Positions 16,616 through 24,942 of a stretch of 32,729 bases of DNA are shown in pieces. Position 1 is the first letter of the stretch. Each line of letters opens with the position of its first letter. Source of the stretch: Saprospiraceae bacterium (GTDB taxonomy: Bacteria > Bacteroidota > Bacteroidia > Chitinophagales > Saprospiraceae); NCBI GenBank assembly GCA_020630735.1, contig JAHDIP010000038.1, positions 1 through 32,729 of the forward strand. The letters run 5' to 3'. Below the pieces are notes generated by a model. That model did no database searches and was not told the DNA's origin. It saw only the letters and a program-made list of their open reading frames with translations. Made by a program: the position numbers and the translations under genes.

Positions 16616-16727
16616 AACTGAAAATAGTTTTACTCCCTATACAACCCTTCATATTTAGAAGCTTACGGTCTATTCGAAAATTAGCTTACAGAAGTAGTTT
16701 AGACAAAAATGCGATAAATTTCGCTTC

Positions 16728-16751
16728 TATTCAAAAATGGTGCATTGAATA
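16728..16751. promoter_or_regulatory. Candidate TetR operator TATTCAA-N10-TTGAATA
   Basis: The half-sites at 16728-16734 and 16745-16751 are a perfect 7-bp inverted pair. The right half-site overlaps the presumed -33 element of the monooxygenase promoter. Another TCTATTCGAAAAT-like half-site occurs at about 16670-16682, and a direct AGCTTAC repeat at 16660-16666 and 16683-16689. Position and size (24 bp) suit a TetR-type dimer or dimer pair. Confidence 0.5.
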
Positions 16752-16772
16752 CGAAAAATAAGATTTAATTTG
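16744..16772 (+). promoter_or_regulatory. Candidate promoter of the monooxygenase gene
   Basis: ATTG (16744-16747), 17 bp, then TTAATTTG (16765-16772), which is one base from the Bacteroidota -7 consensus TAnnTTTG. The start codon is 65 bp downstream. Confidence 0.35.
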
Positions 16773-16836
16773 TATATTGCGTATAGTTTTTATGTAAAAA
16801 ATTGGTTTTAAAAGCTTATTTCGAAACAATTTACTT

Positions 16837-18372
16837 ATGAAGACTAACCAAGGATCAAATGTTAGAACATATGATGTAGGAATAATTGGTGCTGGCTTCG
16901 CTGGTATTGGTGCAGGTATTCGTCTAAAGATGGAGGGCTACCAATCTTTTATCATTTTTGAAAAAGCAAATGAAATTGGTGGCACTTGGAGAGACAATAC
17001 TTATCCAGGTTGTGCTTGTGATATTCCTTCCCTTTTGTATTCTTTCTCCTTCGAACCTAATCCAAATTGGTCTCGCTCTTTTTCTCGTCAAGCCGAAATT
17101 TTAGATTATTTAAAATACTGTGCAAAGAAAAGAGACATCAATAGGCACATCTGTTTCAATACAGAAATAAAAAAAGTTGAATTCAATAAAGAAGCTGGAC
17201 GTTGGAAGGTGACAAGTCAAAACGGAAAGACATTTACTGCTCGTCTCTTGATCTCCGCAGCGGGACCATTTAATGAAGCTTTTATTCCAAACATAAAAGG
17301 TAAAGATGATTTTGAAGGTGAAGCATTTCATTCCTTACATTGGAATCATGACTACGATTTGGAAGGTAAAAAAGTAGCTGTAATTGGTACAGGTGCAAGT
17401 GCAATTCAATTTGTTCCAGAGATTGCGCCAAAGGTAAAACAACTTACTGTTTTTCAACGAACTGCTCCATACATCACTACCAAACCAGACCAAGAATTTA
17501 CAGATACGGCCAGAGATCGTTTTCGTCGATTTCCTTGGTATCAACGATTTTGGCGAGAATTTATTTATTGGTTTTTAGAGCATCAAGGTCGAGCGCAATA
17601 CGCTAATAATAGCATACGAGCCAAGCGAAAAAAAGAAGCACTTGATCATTTGAAAAACCAAATATCTGATCCTGAATTAAGACAAAAATTGACACCTGAT
17701 TATGAATTTGGTTGTAAGCGAGTGCTTATTTCAGATGAATATTATCCAACATTAGAGCGAGATAATGTGGAGTTAATAAATGAAAGTGTTTATGAAATTT
17801 TACCCAATGCAGTACGGACAAAGTTAGGTGTTACACGTCAAGTAGACACCATCATATATGGCACAGGCTTTTACACAACAGAGTTTCCAAACCTTTATCA
17901 ATTAATAGGCTTATCAGGTCACAATCTTTTCGATTTGTTTAATCAAGAAGGACCAGAAGCTTACTATGGAATGACTGTAAAAGACTATCCTAATTTTTTC
18001 TTTATGGTAGGACCTAATACTGGGCTTGGTCATAATTCGATTATTCATATGATGGAGTCTCAGATTACATATATGCTAGATTATTTACGATTACTCAAAG
18101 AGACAGACAATGATAGGTCGTACTTCAATTTGAAAAGCGAGGTGCAACAAACATTTAATGAAGAAATCCAAAAACGATTGGCTACAATGGTTTGGTCGGA
18201 TGGAGGCTGTTCTAGTTATTACTTAAAAAATCAGGATGGTAAAAATACGTCTATCTGGCCAGGTTCTACAGTTGCTTATCGGAAGCGTACCAAAAAGGTG
18301 AATATCAATGATTATGAAATTGTAAAGCCTTTAAGAAAAATAGAATCAGAAGTTACTTTGCAAGAAAACTAA
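16837..18372 (+). CDS. Flavin-containing / Baeyer-Villiger-type monooxygenase
   Basis: The 511-residue class B flavoprotein monooxygenase has the FAD Rossmann motif GAGFAG (18-23), the GGTWRDNTYPGCACDIPS segment (about 49-65) and the NADPH Rossmann motif GTGASA (184-189). The BVMO fingerprint FxGxxxHxxxW is present as FEGEAFHSLHW (159-169), with Asn after the Trp where Pro or Asp is usual. It would insert oxygen next to a carbonyl using NADPH and O2, giving an ester or lactone; a heteroatom-oxidising FMO role cannot be excluded. It is divergent from the TetR gene and upstream of the acyl-CoA ligase operon, with two palindromic elements between, so it may be a separate transcript under the same regulator. 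Confidence 0.87.
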   Translation: MKTNQGSNVRTYDVGIIGAGFAGIGAGIRLKMEGYQSFIIFEKANEIGGTWRDNTYPGCACDIPSLLYSFSFEPNPNWSRSFSRQAEILDYLKYCAKKRDINRHICFNTEIKKVEFNKEAGRWKVTSQNGKTFTARLLISAAGPFNEAFIPNIKGKDDFEGEAFHSLHWNHDYDLEGKKVAVIGTGASAIQFVPEIAPKVKQLTVFQRTAPYITTKPDQEFTDTARDRFRRFPWYQRFWREFIYWFLEHQGRAQYANNSIRAKRKKEALDHLKNQISDPELRQKLTPDYEFGCKRVLISDEYYPTLERDNVELINESVYEILPNAVRTKLGVTRQVDTIIYGTGFYTTEFPNLYQLIGLSGHNLFDLFNQEGPEAYYGMTVKDYPNFFFMVGPNTGLGHNSIIHMMESQITYMLDYLRLLKETDNDRSYFNLKSEVQQTFNEEIQKRLATMVWSDGGCSSYYLKNQDGKNTSIWPGSTVAYRKRTKKVNINDYEIVKPLRKIESEVTLQEN

Positions 18373-18390
18373 ACATAAAGTTTAGCGAAT

Positions 18391-18474
18391 TACAGCTACC
18401 AAAATGGTTTTCGGATTGCCAAACAATTAAAACTAATGAAGATGATCCGAAAACCGAATACTAGTTAGGTATAA
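18391..18474 (-). repeat. Palindromic intergenic repeat, family 1, copy C (inverted, short)
   Basis: This is copy A read on the other strand. ACCAAAATGGTTTTCGGATT, then GCCAAACAATTAAAACT on the left and GATGATCCGAAAACCGAATA then GGTATA on the right match A almost base for base. It lacks about 15-20 bp of the middle found in A and B. It lies 19 bp after the monooxygenase stop codon, where its hairpin could act as a 3' end. Confidence 0.8.
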
Positions 18475-18548
18475 CTTTGAATTCTTACATGTGTGAAAAG
18501 TATCAAATATTTTCTATCTTTAGAAACAATTTTAAACTCATATCTTAA

Positions 18549-18712
18549 CTTAGTAACACTCAATTAATAAGTTATTGATTTGCAATAGGAATTTTGTTTT
18601 CAGTCGAGGCATTTTTTTTAAGAATAGCTTAGCTATTGTTAAAAAGAATAACGAAGGATGAGGACAAAAGAACATCGGCAAATCGTTAAGTTATTATTTT
18701 AGCGTTACTTAA
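18549..18712. repeat. 164-bp palindromic element with ~35-bp inverted ends and central hairpin
   Basis: The left end (18549-18583, ending GATTTGC) and the right end (18678-18712, starting GCAAATC) are inverted copies with roughly three quarters identity. At the centre TTTTTAAGAATAGC (18615-18628) pairs with GCTATTGTTAAAAA (18632-18645), one mismatch in 14. The whole element can fold into one long hairpin. It sits directly before the acyl-CoA ligase gene and fills most of the 370-bp gap after the monooxygenase, together with copy C. Confidence 0.6.
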
Positions 18713-18742
18713 TTGTGAATCTAAAGTACTAATTATTACATC

Positions 18743-20404
18743 ATGGAAAATTTTGACTTTCAATTTTATAAATGGGAAAAAGAATCTGCTAATAAACCAT
18801 TTTTATTGCAACCTTTCGGCGATAAATGGGAAACATGGACTTGGGGCGAAGCAGGACAAATGGCACGTAAATTAGCAACAGGTTTACGATCTTTAGGTCT
18901 ACCTCCTAAAAGCCATATCGGTCTAGTTTCTAAAAACTGTAGAGAATGGATTATTACGGATTTAGCAATCATTATGGCTGGTTATATATCTGTCCCTTTG
19001 TTTCCAACACTGACAGGTGAACAAATTTCTACCGTTTTAGACTTGGGTGATGTAAAAGCACTTTTTGTTGGTAAAGTTGAAGTCTGGGACGACATGAAAA
19101 AAGGTGTTCCTGCTGACATGCCAATCATTGCTTTTCCGCATTATGAAGGTAACTCGAAAGTAACCAAAGGTCATCAATGGAACGATTTTATCAATAAATT
19201 TGAACCACTAGAAGAAGTATCTATTCCTAAATTGTCAGATACCTGGACAATTATTTTTACCTCTGGTACTACAGGCACCCCAAAGGGTGTTGTACATACG
19301 TATCAGACCTATGAAAATTCTAAAATCCCAACGGAAGAATTAAATCCATTAAAATTAGACTTGGGTGGTAACAATCGATTTTTCTCTTATTTACCACTCA
19401 ATCATATTGCTGAACGAGTGGTAGTAGAAGCCACGGTTTTACGATATGGAGGTACGCTCTCTTTTTCAGAGTCTATAGCAACTTTCGCAAAGAATTTAGG
19501 TGATACAAAGCCTACTGTTTTTTTTGGAGTACCTCGTATTTACACAAAATTCCAATTAGGAATATTAGCAAAGATGCCTCAAAAACGATTGGATACCTTA
19601 CTAAAGATTCCAATTGTATCAGGGTTTATTAAGAAAAAGTTACGTACAGCATTAGGATTAGATAAAGCAAAAACTTGTGCTTCTGGTGCTGCTGCATTGC
19701 CACAAGCTTTAAAAGAATGGTATAAAAAGATAGGTATCAATATTCAGAACGGATATGGTATGACAGAGAATTGTGCCATCTGTACGTTCTTAGACGGAGA
19801 CGATGCAAAAGTAGATTCAGTTGGAAAACCACAACCTGGTGTAGATTTAAAAATTAATGAAGATACAGATGAAATACTAATGCGTGGACCTTATGTCATG
19901 AAAGGCTATTATAAAGACCCTGAAAAAACAGCTGATGTATTAGAAGACGGATGGCTAAGAACGGGTGATCAAGGGTATATCGATTCGGAAGGTTATCTCT
20001 TTATTACAGGTAGAGTGAAAGACACCTTCAAAACTTTAAAAGGTGAATTTATCGTACCAGGACCAATCGAGTTGGGTTATACCGATAATAATAATATAGA
20101 ACAACTTTGTTTGGTTGGTCATGCTTGTCCGCAACCTATGTTACTAGTAAACTTGTCTGAAATAGCGTCCTCCATATCCAAGGAAGAAGTTATCGAAAAT
20201 TTGGAAACAACTTTAAAAGAAACGAATAAGGAATTAGCGAACTATGAAAAAGTTTCGAAAATTATAGTAGTAAAAGATATGTGGAGTGTAGACAATGGAT
20301 TATTAACACCAACATTAAAAGTCAAACGAAATGTTGTCAATAAAAAATATCAAAAGTCTTTAGAGAAATGGCAAGATGCCGCAGAGACAGTCATATTTGA
20401 ATAA
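18743..20404 (+). CDS. AMP-forming long-chain acyl-CoA synthetase
   Basis: The 553-residue ANL-superfamily enzyme has the AMP-binding signature TSGTTGTPKG (173-182), the NGYGMTE motif (about 340), the A8 region GWLRTGDQGYIDSEGYLFIT and a C-terminal LLTPTLKVKR with the Lys used in adenylation. It activates a carboxylic acid to its acyl-CoA with ATP; the layout resembles long-chain ligases of the FadD15 type. The loop after GRVKDTFKT differs from the usual IITSGGKN type (here LKGEFIVPGPIE). It is the first gene of a tight plus-strand run, with only 9 bp before the next start, and would feed the acyl-CoA dehydrogenases downstream. Confidence 0.93.
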   Translation: MENFDFQFYKWEKESANKPFLLQPFGDKWETWTWGEAGQMARKLATGLRSLGLPPKSHIGLVSKNCREWIITDLAIIMAGYISVPLFPTLTGEQISTVLDLGDVKALFVGKVEVWDDMKKGVPADMPIIAFPHYEGNSKVTKGHQWNDFINKFEPLEEVSIPKLSDTWTIIFTSGTTGTPKGVVHTYQTYENSKIPTEELNPLKLDLGGNNRFFSYLPLNHIAERVVVEATVLRYGGTLSFSESIATFAKNLGDTKPTVFFGVPRIYTKFQLGILAKMPQKRLDTLLKIPIVSGFIKKKLRTALGLDKAKTCASGAAALPQALKEWYKKIGINIQNGYGMTENCAICTFLDGDDAKVDSVGKPQPGVDLKINEDTDEILMRGPYVMKGYYKDPEKTADVLEDGWLRTGDQGYIDSEGYLFITGRVKDTFKTLKGEFIVPGPIELGYTDNNNIEQLCLVGHACPQPMLLVNLSEIASSISKEEVIENLETTLKETNKELANYEKVSKIIVVKDMWSVDNGLLTPTLKVKRNVVNKKYQKSLEKWQDAAETVIFE

Positions 20405-20413
20405 AAAAATAAC

Positions 20414-21445
20414 ATGCTTTATTTCTTAATCTTTCTGGCACTACTAATTGGAATAACCTTCTGGTATATTCAAAAAAATATTTTAGTGCCTTCCAATGTA
20501 GATGCAATCATTGAGGGTATCGAAAACGGAGACTTGCCAGAACTGATGCCAGGGAAAAAAGATTTTGTTCAAAATGGTAAGGTTCGTATTTGTTATGAAG
20601 TAATCGGTAAACCAAATGCTGACAAAGGCGTCATTGTTTTACTCAATGGACATAGCCAAAGTATGTTGGCTTATCCACCGTATTTTTTCAAACCAATAAT
20701 AGAAGCAGGTTATCAAATAATTAGAATAGATAATAGAGGAGTAGGAGAGACTTCTTGGATAAATGATTGGACGAAAGACAAAGCTTATACACTTGAAGAT
20801 ATGGCGACAGATGTCATTACGGTCTTAGACAAACTCAATATTCAACAAGTACATGTAGGAGGATTCTCTATGGGAGGAATGATTGCGCAACGAGTAGCTA
20901 TCTCATACCCTGAACGAATAAAGTCCTTGACATCAATGATGACGACAGGGTATTATAATGATCCTGACTTGATCAGTCTGCCACGAAAGTTTTATAGACA
21001 CCTTGTTCTAATCGCAATTATCTATGCTCGGAAATTAACTAGCATTAGAAGTAAAATGAAACTACATCTAGCCATCAATCGTCAACTAAAAGGAGACGGA
21101 TATCAATTCGATGATAAGGAGGTGTTACAAAAAGCCTATTACGAATTGACGAAAAGAAATGGCTACAATAAAAAAGTAGAAGCCCAACATACCCGTGCTA
21201 TTTATTTGTCTGCTTCTAGATATGAAGAATTGAAAAAATTAACGGTGTCAACCTTAGTCGTACATGGAACCTCTGACACCTTGGTGTTGTTCGAACATGC
21301 CCAAAAGTATGCCCCAATGATCCCAAATGCTAAAACACTTTTTATAGAAGGTTTAGGACATCATTTTACAAAAGAACATACACCAGAAATATTAAAAGCG
21401 ATGTTTCAGCATTGGGAAGTAAACTCAAAAAAAGAAGTATTCTAA
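20414..21445 (+). CDS. Membrane-anchored alpha/beta hydrolase
   Basis: The 343-residue protein has an N-terminal membrane helix (about 2-18), then an alpha/beta hydrolase fold. The nucleophile elbow is GGFSMGG (Ser152), the acid is Asp288 in HGTSDTLV and the base is in GLGHH (His316 or His317). The oxyanion segment is LNGHSQS (about 77-83). It should hydrolyse an ester, lactone or thioester. In the operon with a Baeyer-Villiger-type enzyme, an ester or lactone is an attractive substrate, but that is inference. It is 9 bp after the ligase and 11 bp before the dehydrogenase fusion, so the three are almost certainly co-transcribed. Confidence 0.88.
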   Translation: MLYFLIFLALLIGITFWYIQKNILVPSNVDAIIEGIENGDLPELMPGKKDFVQNGKVRICYEVIGKPNADKGVIVLLNGHSQSMLAYPPYFFKPIIEAGYQIIRIDNRGVGETSWINDWTKDKAYTLEDMATDVITVLDKLNIQQVHVGGFSMGGMIAQRVAISYPERIKSLTSMMTTGYYNDPDLISLPRKFYRHLVLIAIIYARKLTSIRSKMKLHLAINRQLKGDGYQFDDKEVLQKAYYELTKRNGYNKKVEAQHTRAIYLSASRYEELKKLTVSTLVVHGTSDTLVLFEHAQKYAPMIPNAKTLFIEGLGHHFTKEHTPEILKAMFQHWEVNSKKEVF

Positions 21446-21456
21446 AAAAGATAAAA

Positions 21457-23847
21457 ATGATCAACTACTTTACAGAAGAGCACGAATTGTTTCGGCAAAG
21501 CCTCCGTAGCTTTTTAGAAAAAGAAGTGAAACCTAATATTGTGCAATGGGAAGAAGAACGTCGTATTCCTCGATGGGTCTGGAAGAAAATGGGCGAAATG
21601 GGTTTTCTAGGATTGGCTTATCCTGAAGAATATGGTGGTGCAAATCTTGATTTTTTCTACGATGTTGTTTTCAACGAAGAAATTGGACGGATGAATTCTG
21701 GTGGTTTTACTATTACTCAGCAAGTCGTTCAATATATGTCTGGACCTTATATCATGAAATATGGGTCAGAGCAATTAAAACAAAAATACTTGCCTGGAAT
21801 TATCTCTGGCAATCTCATTTCCTGTATCGGTATCACCGAACCTGGAGCGGGTTCTGATGTTCAAAATATTCAAACGAAAGCAATTAGAGAAGGTGATTAT
21901 TATATCGTCAATGGTTCTAAAACCTTCATTACAAATGGAGTATATGGCGACTTTATCGTAACGGTTGTAAAAACTAATCCAGAGGCAGGTGCTGCTGGAT
22001 TTAGCCTCTTGGTGATTGATCGAAATGCCGAAGGAGTATCGGCACAAAAATTAAAAAAATTAGGTTGGCATGCTTCTGACACTGCAGAGCTTCATTTTGA
22101 TAATGTAAAAGTACCAGCCGAAAACTTGATTGGTCAAGAGGGCAAAGGTTTTTATTACCTGATGAATGGTTTGCAGCTAGAGCGAGTATGCTTTATTCCA
22201 TGTAGTGTTACTTCGATGGAATTTGCAATAGACTCTGCTTTACAATATATGTCAGAGCGTGAAGCATTCGGAAAACAGCTTAGTAGATTTCAGGTATTGC
22301 GTCATCGTATTGCACAATTAGCCTCAGAAGTAGAAGCACTAAAAGCGTTCAGTTATTACTGCTGCAATTTATACAATAAAGGAGTGTACGATGTCAAGCT
22401 TTGTTCGATGGCAAAATTAATTTGTACCGAACTTCACGAAAAAGTGGCGACCAAATGTTTGCAATTTTATGGCGGCTATGGCTTTATGGAAGACTACCCA
22501 ATGGCGCGTATGTATCGAGATGTACGAGTAGGAACAATCGGCGGTGGTTCGTCTGAAGTCATGCGAGAAATTATATCCAAAATTGTCATCGAAGATACCA
22601 ATTATGCTAAAGCTCAGACTAGCTATAAAGGAGCAGGAGAAAAAGACTTGACAGGCGTCAATTATTTTACAGAAGAACACGATTTATTCCGCTCAAGTTT
22701 TCGAGATTTTCTGGAAGCAGAAGTACGACCAAATGTTAATCAATGGGAAAAAGATGGTCGCATTCCTCGCTCCATTTTCAAACGTTTTGGAGAGATGGGC
22801 TATTTTGGAATAACCCAGCCAGAAAAATATGGAGGTATGGGATTAGATATTTGGTACAACCTCATTATAGATGAAGAGATTGCTCGAATGAATTCTGGAG
22901 GATTTGCAGCCTCTATAGGTGCTCATCCTTTGTTAGCTATTACCTACCTTAATGCGCAAGGAAATGAAGCACAAAAACAACAATATTTAGTGCCCAGTAT
23001 CAAAGGAGAATTGATTGGAGCATTAGCGATAACTGAGCCATTTGGTGGGTCTGATGTTCAAGCTATCCGAACAACGGCAGTGAAAGACGGAGACTATTAT
23101 ATCGTCAATGGTTCTAAAACCTTTATCACCAATGGTGTCTATAGTGATTACATTATCACGGCAGTAAAAACAAATCCTGAAGCTAAAGGATCAGGAGGTA
23201 TGAGCTTACTTATTATTGATCGAAATTCGGAGGGTTTAAGTGCAAATGAGTTAGACAAACTAGGTTGGCGTGCTTCCGATACTGGAGAAATCGCTTTTGC
23301 TGATGTCAAAGTTCCTGTGCAAAATTTGCTGGGAGAAGAAAACCAAGGCTTCTTTTATATCATGCAACATTTTATTTCTGAACGCTTATCATTAGCATCA
23401 GGAGCTTATGCAAATTCTTTATACGCACTAGAAGTCACGATCCAATACATGGACGAACGTATGGCTTTCGGTAGAACGCTCAATAAATTTCAAGCCTTAC
23501 GTCATCGTATTGCACAATTGGCTGCTGAGATTGAATGGATTCGTTTTTTTGTGTATCGACTTTATGCACGCTATCAAGCGGGCGATTATATTGTGAAAGA
23601 GGCAGCAATGGCAAAACTTCTTGCTACTCAATTGACAGATAAAGTAATGACGGAATGTTTGCAAATGTTTGGCGGTTATGGTTTTATGGAAGACTATCCT
23701 ATGGCTCGTATGTTTAGAGATGCTAGACTCGGACAAATCGGTGGCGGAACATCTGAAATTATGTGCGAGATCATTTCAAAAATGATAATTGAAGGAAAAG
23801 GGTATAGCAAACCAAAAGTTAATCATTCTAGTAAATCATCTGTTTAA
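21457..23847 (+). CDS. Fused tandem acyl-CoA dehydrogenases
   Basis: This single 796-residue ORF holds two complete acyl-CoA dehydrogenase units (1-380 and 401-796) joined by a short linker (about 381-400, AKAQTSYKGAGEKDLTG). Both begin NYFTEEHxLFR and carry the FAD segments ITEPGAGSDVQ / ITEPFGGSDVQ, the VNGSKTFITNG strand, a REAFGKQLSRFQ / RMAFGRTLNKFQ helix and GGYGFMEDYPMARM. Where many family members have the catalytic EGTSE, both read GGG(S/T)SE. A Glu in the helix-G position (LERV E242; SERL E642) could be the base, as in isovaleryl/long-chain enzymes. I start at ATG 21457, 11 bp after the previous stop; an upstream TTG at 21412 lies inside the hydrolase gene. Typical members are about 380 residues, so the fusion is unusual. 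Confidence 0.9.
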   Translation: MINYFTEEHELFRQSLRSFLEKEVKPNIVQWEEERRIPRWVWKKMGEMGFLGLAYPEEYGGANLDFFYDVVFNEEIGRMNSGGFTITQQVVQYMSGPYIMKYGSEQLKQKYLPGIISGNLISCIGITEPGAGSDVQNIQTKAIREGDYYIVNGSKTFITNGVYGDFIVTVVKTNPEAGAAGFSLLVIDRNAEGVSAQKLKKLGWHASDTAELHFDNVKVPAENLIGQEGKGFYYLMNGLQLERVCFIPCSVTSMEFAIDSALQYMSEREAFGKQLSRFQVLRHRIAQLASEVEALKAFSYYCCNLYNKGVYDVKLCSMAKLICTELHEKVATKCLQFYGGYGFMEDYPMARMYRDVRVGTIGGGSSEVMREIISKIVIEDTNYAKAQTSYKGAGEKDLTGVNYFTEEHDLFRSSFRDFLEAEVRPNVNQWEKDGRIPRSIFKRFGEMGYFGITQPEKYGGMGLDIWYNLIIDEEIARMNSGGFAASIGAHPLLAITYLNAQGNEAQKQQYLVPSIKGELIGALAITEPFGGSDVQAIRTTAVKDGDYYIVNGSKTFITNGVYSDYIITAVKTNPEAKGSGGMSLLIIDRNSEGLSANELDKLGWRASDTGEIAFADVKVPVQNLLGEENQGFFYIMQHFISERLSLASGAYANSLYALEVTIQYMDERMAFGRTLNKFQALRHRIAQLAAEIEWIRFFVYRLYARYQAGDYIVKEAAMAKLLATQLTDKVMTECLQMFGGYGFMEDYPMARMFRDARLGQIGGGTSEIMCEIISKMIIEGKGYSKPKVNHSSKSSV

Positions 23848-23858
23848 CTGTATGGAAA

Positions 23859-24923
23859 ATGTTTAAATCAATCCTTAAAGGTTTTTTATTTTTTCTGTTA
23901 ATAGCTTTGCTCTATTTACTCCTTTATCCTATTCCATTCGATCCTGTAGCATATACGCCTCCTCCTAATCCAGGTCTGAAAGGAGACTTTGAAAAAAATG
24001 AAAAATTACAGAAAGCTGAAAAAATACTAGAAGGAAAAGGGCATGGTCCAGAAGCAATAGTCTTAGGAGCTGATAGTCTTTTTTATACAGGTTACAAAGA
24101 TGGTCGTATCATTCAGTTTTCAGAAGATGGACAAGTCATAAATGATTTTGCGAATACAGGAGGCCGACCACTAGGTATGAAGTTTGACCAACAAGGAAAC
24201 TTAATAGTAGCGGATGCACTTAAAGGTTTACTCTCCATCAATCCTTCAGGGAATGTGACCTTACTTACCAATGAAGTAGAGGGCACTAAAATCAACTACG
24301 CTGATGATGTAGGCATTACAAGTGATGGGATGATTTATTTTTCTGATGCTACCCAACGATCGCACGATGTCAAACAAGAAGTTTGGGAATTACGTGCAAC
24401 AGGTCGTCTATTAAGTTACAATCCAAAAACGAAAGAAACGAAAGTCGAATTTGGTGATATGCGTTTTGCCAATGGTATAGCAATTAGCCCAACCGAAGAC
24501 TACCTTTTAATTACAGAAACAATTGGAATGCTCATTCATAAATACTGGTTGAAAGGAGTAAAGAAAGGACAAAAAGAAATATGGGTTAATGAACTACCTG
24601 GCTTTCCAGACAACATTACCTACAATGGTCAAGGAATTTATTGGTTAGCGATACCATCACTTCGAGTAAGTGAAGAATTTGAACGCTTGTTCGAAAAACC
24701 ATTCATACGAAAAGTGATCGCCCGCTTACCTAAGTTTATTACCGAGGCACAAGAACCAGCTTATTCTGGGATGGTTATCGGCTTTGATGAAAGCGGAAAA
24801 GTGATTCATAATTTTCAAGATCCTTTAGGCGGTATTCATTCCATTACAAGTGTCAATGACATAAATGGCACATTGTATTTAGGTAGCTTAAATATGGATG
24901 CTGCTGCAAAGTATAAATATTGA
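23859..24923 (+). CDS. Membrane-anchored SMP-30 / strictosidine-synthase-like beta-propeller
   Basis: The 354-residue protein has an N-terminal membrane anchor (about 5-25, ILKGFLFFLLIALLYLLLYP) and a six-bladed beta-propeller. The blades have the pattern GRPLGMKFDQQGNLIVADAL, INYADDVGITSDGMIYFSDA and FANGIAISPTEDYLLITET, as in the strictosidine-synthase/SMP-30/paraoxonase superfamily. The NG and DD pairs in these strands fit calcium-site residues. Related bacterial enzymes hydrolyse lactones. In an operon with a Baeyer-Villiger-type monooxygenase it could open a lactone to a hydroxy acid, which is inference. It is 11 bp after the dehydrogenase fusion. Confidence 0.83.
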   Translation: MFKSILKGFLFFLLIALLYLLLYPIPFDPVAYTPPPNPGLKGDFEKNEKLQKAEKILEGKGHGPEAIVLGADSLFYTGYKDGRIIQFSEDGQVINDFANTGGRPLGMKFDQQGNLIVADALKGLLSINPSGNVTLLTNEVEGTKINYADDVGITSDGMIYFSDATQRSHDVKQEVWELRATGRLLSYNPKTKETKVEFGDMRFANGIAISPTEDYLLITETIGMLIHKYWLKGVKKGQKEIWVNELPGFPDNITYNGQGIYWLAIPSLRVSEEFERLFEKPFIRKVIARLPKFITEAQEPAYSGMVIGFDESGKVIHNFQDPLGGIHSITSVNDINGTLYLGSLNMDAAAKYKY

Positions 24924-24942
24924 ACCTAAAAATAAAAAACAA

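Noticed and set aside
21412-21456. Upstream TTG start for the dehydrogenase fusion
   Set aside because: It overlaps the 3' end of the hydrolase gene and adds a Lys-rich stretch; ATG 21457 begins the family's MINYFTEEH N-terminus.
24898-24942. Upstream ATG start for the SDR gene
   Set aside because: It overlaps the previous coding sequence; ATG 24943 gives the classical SDR N-terminus just before GQVAIITGG.
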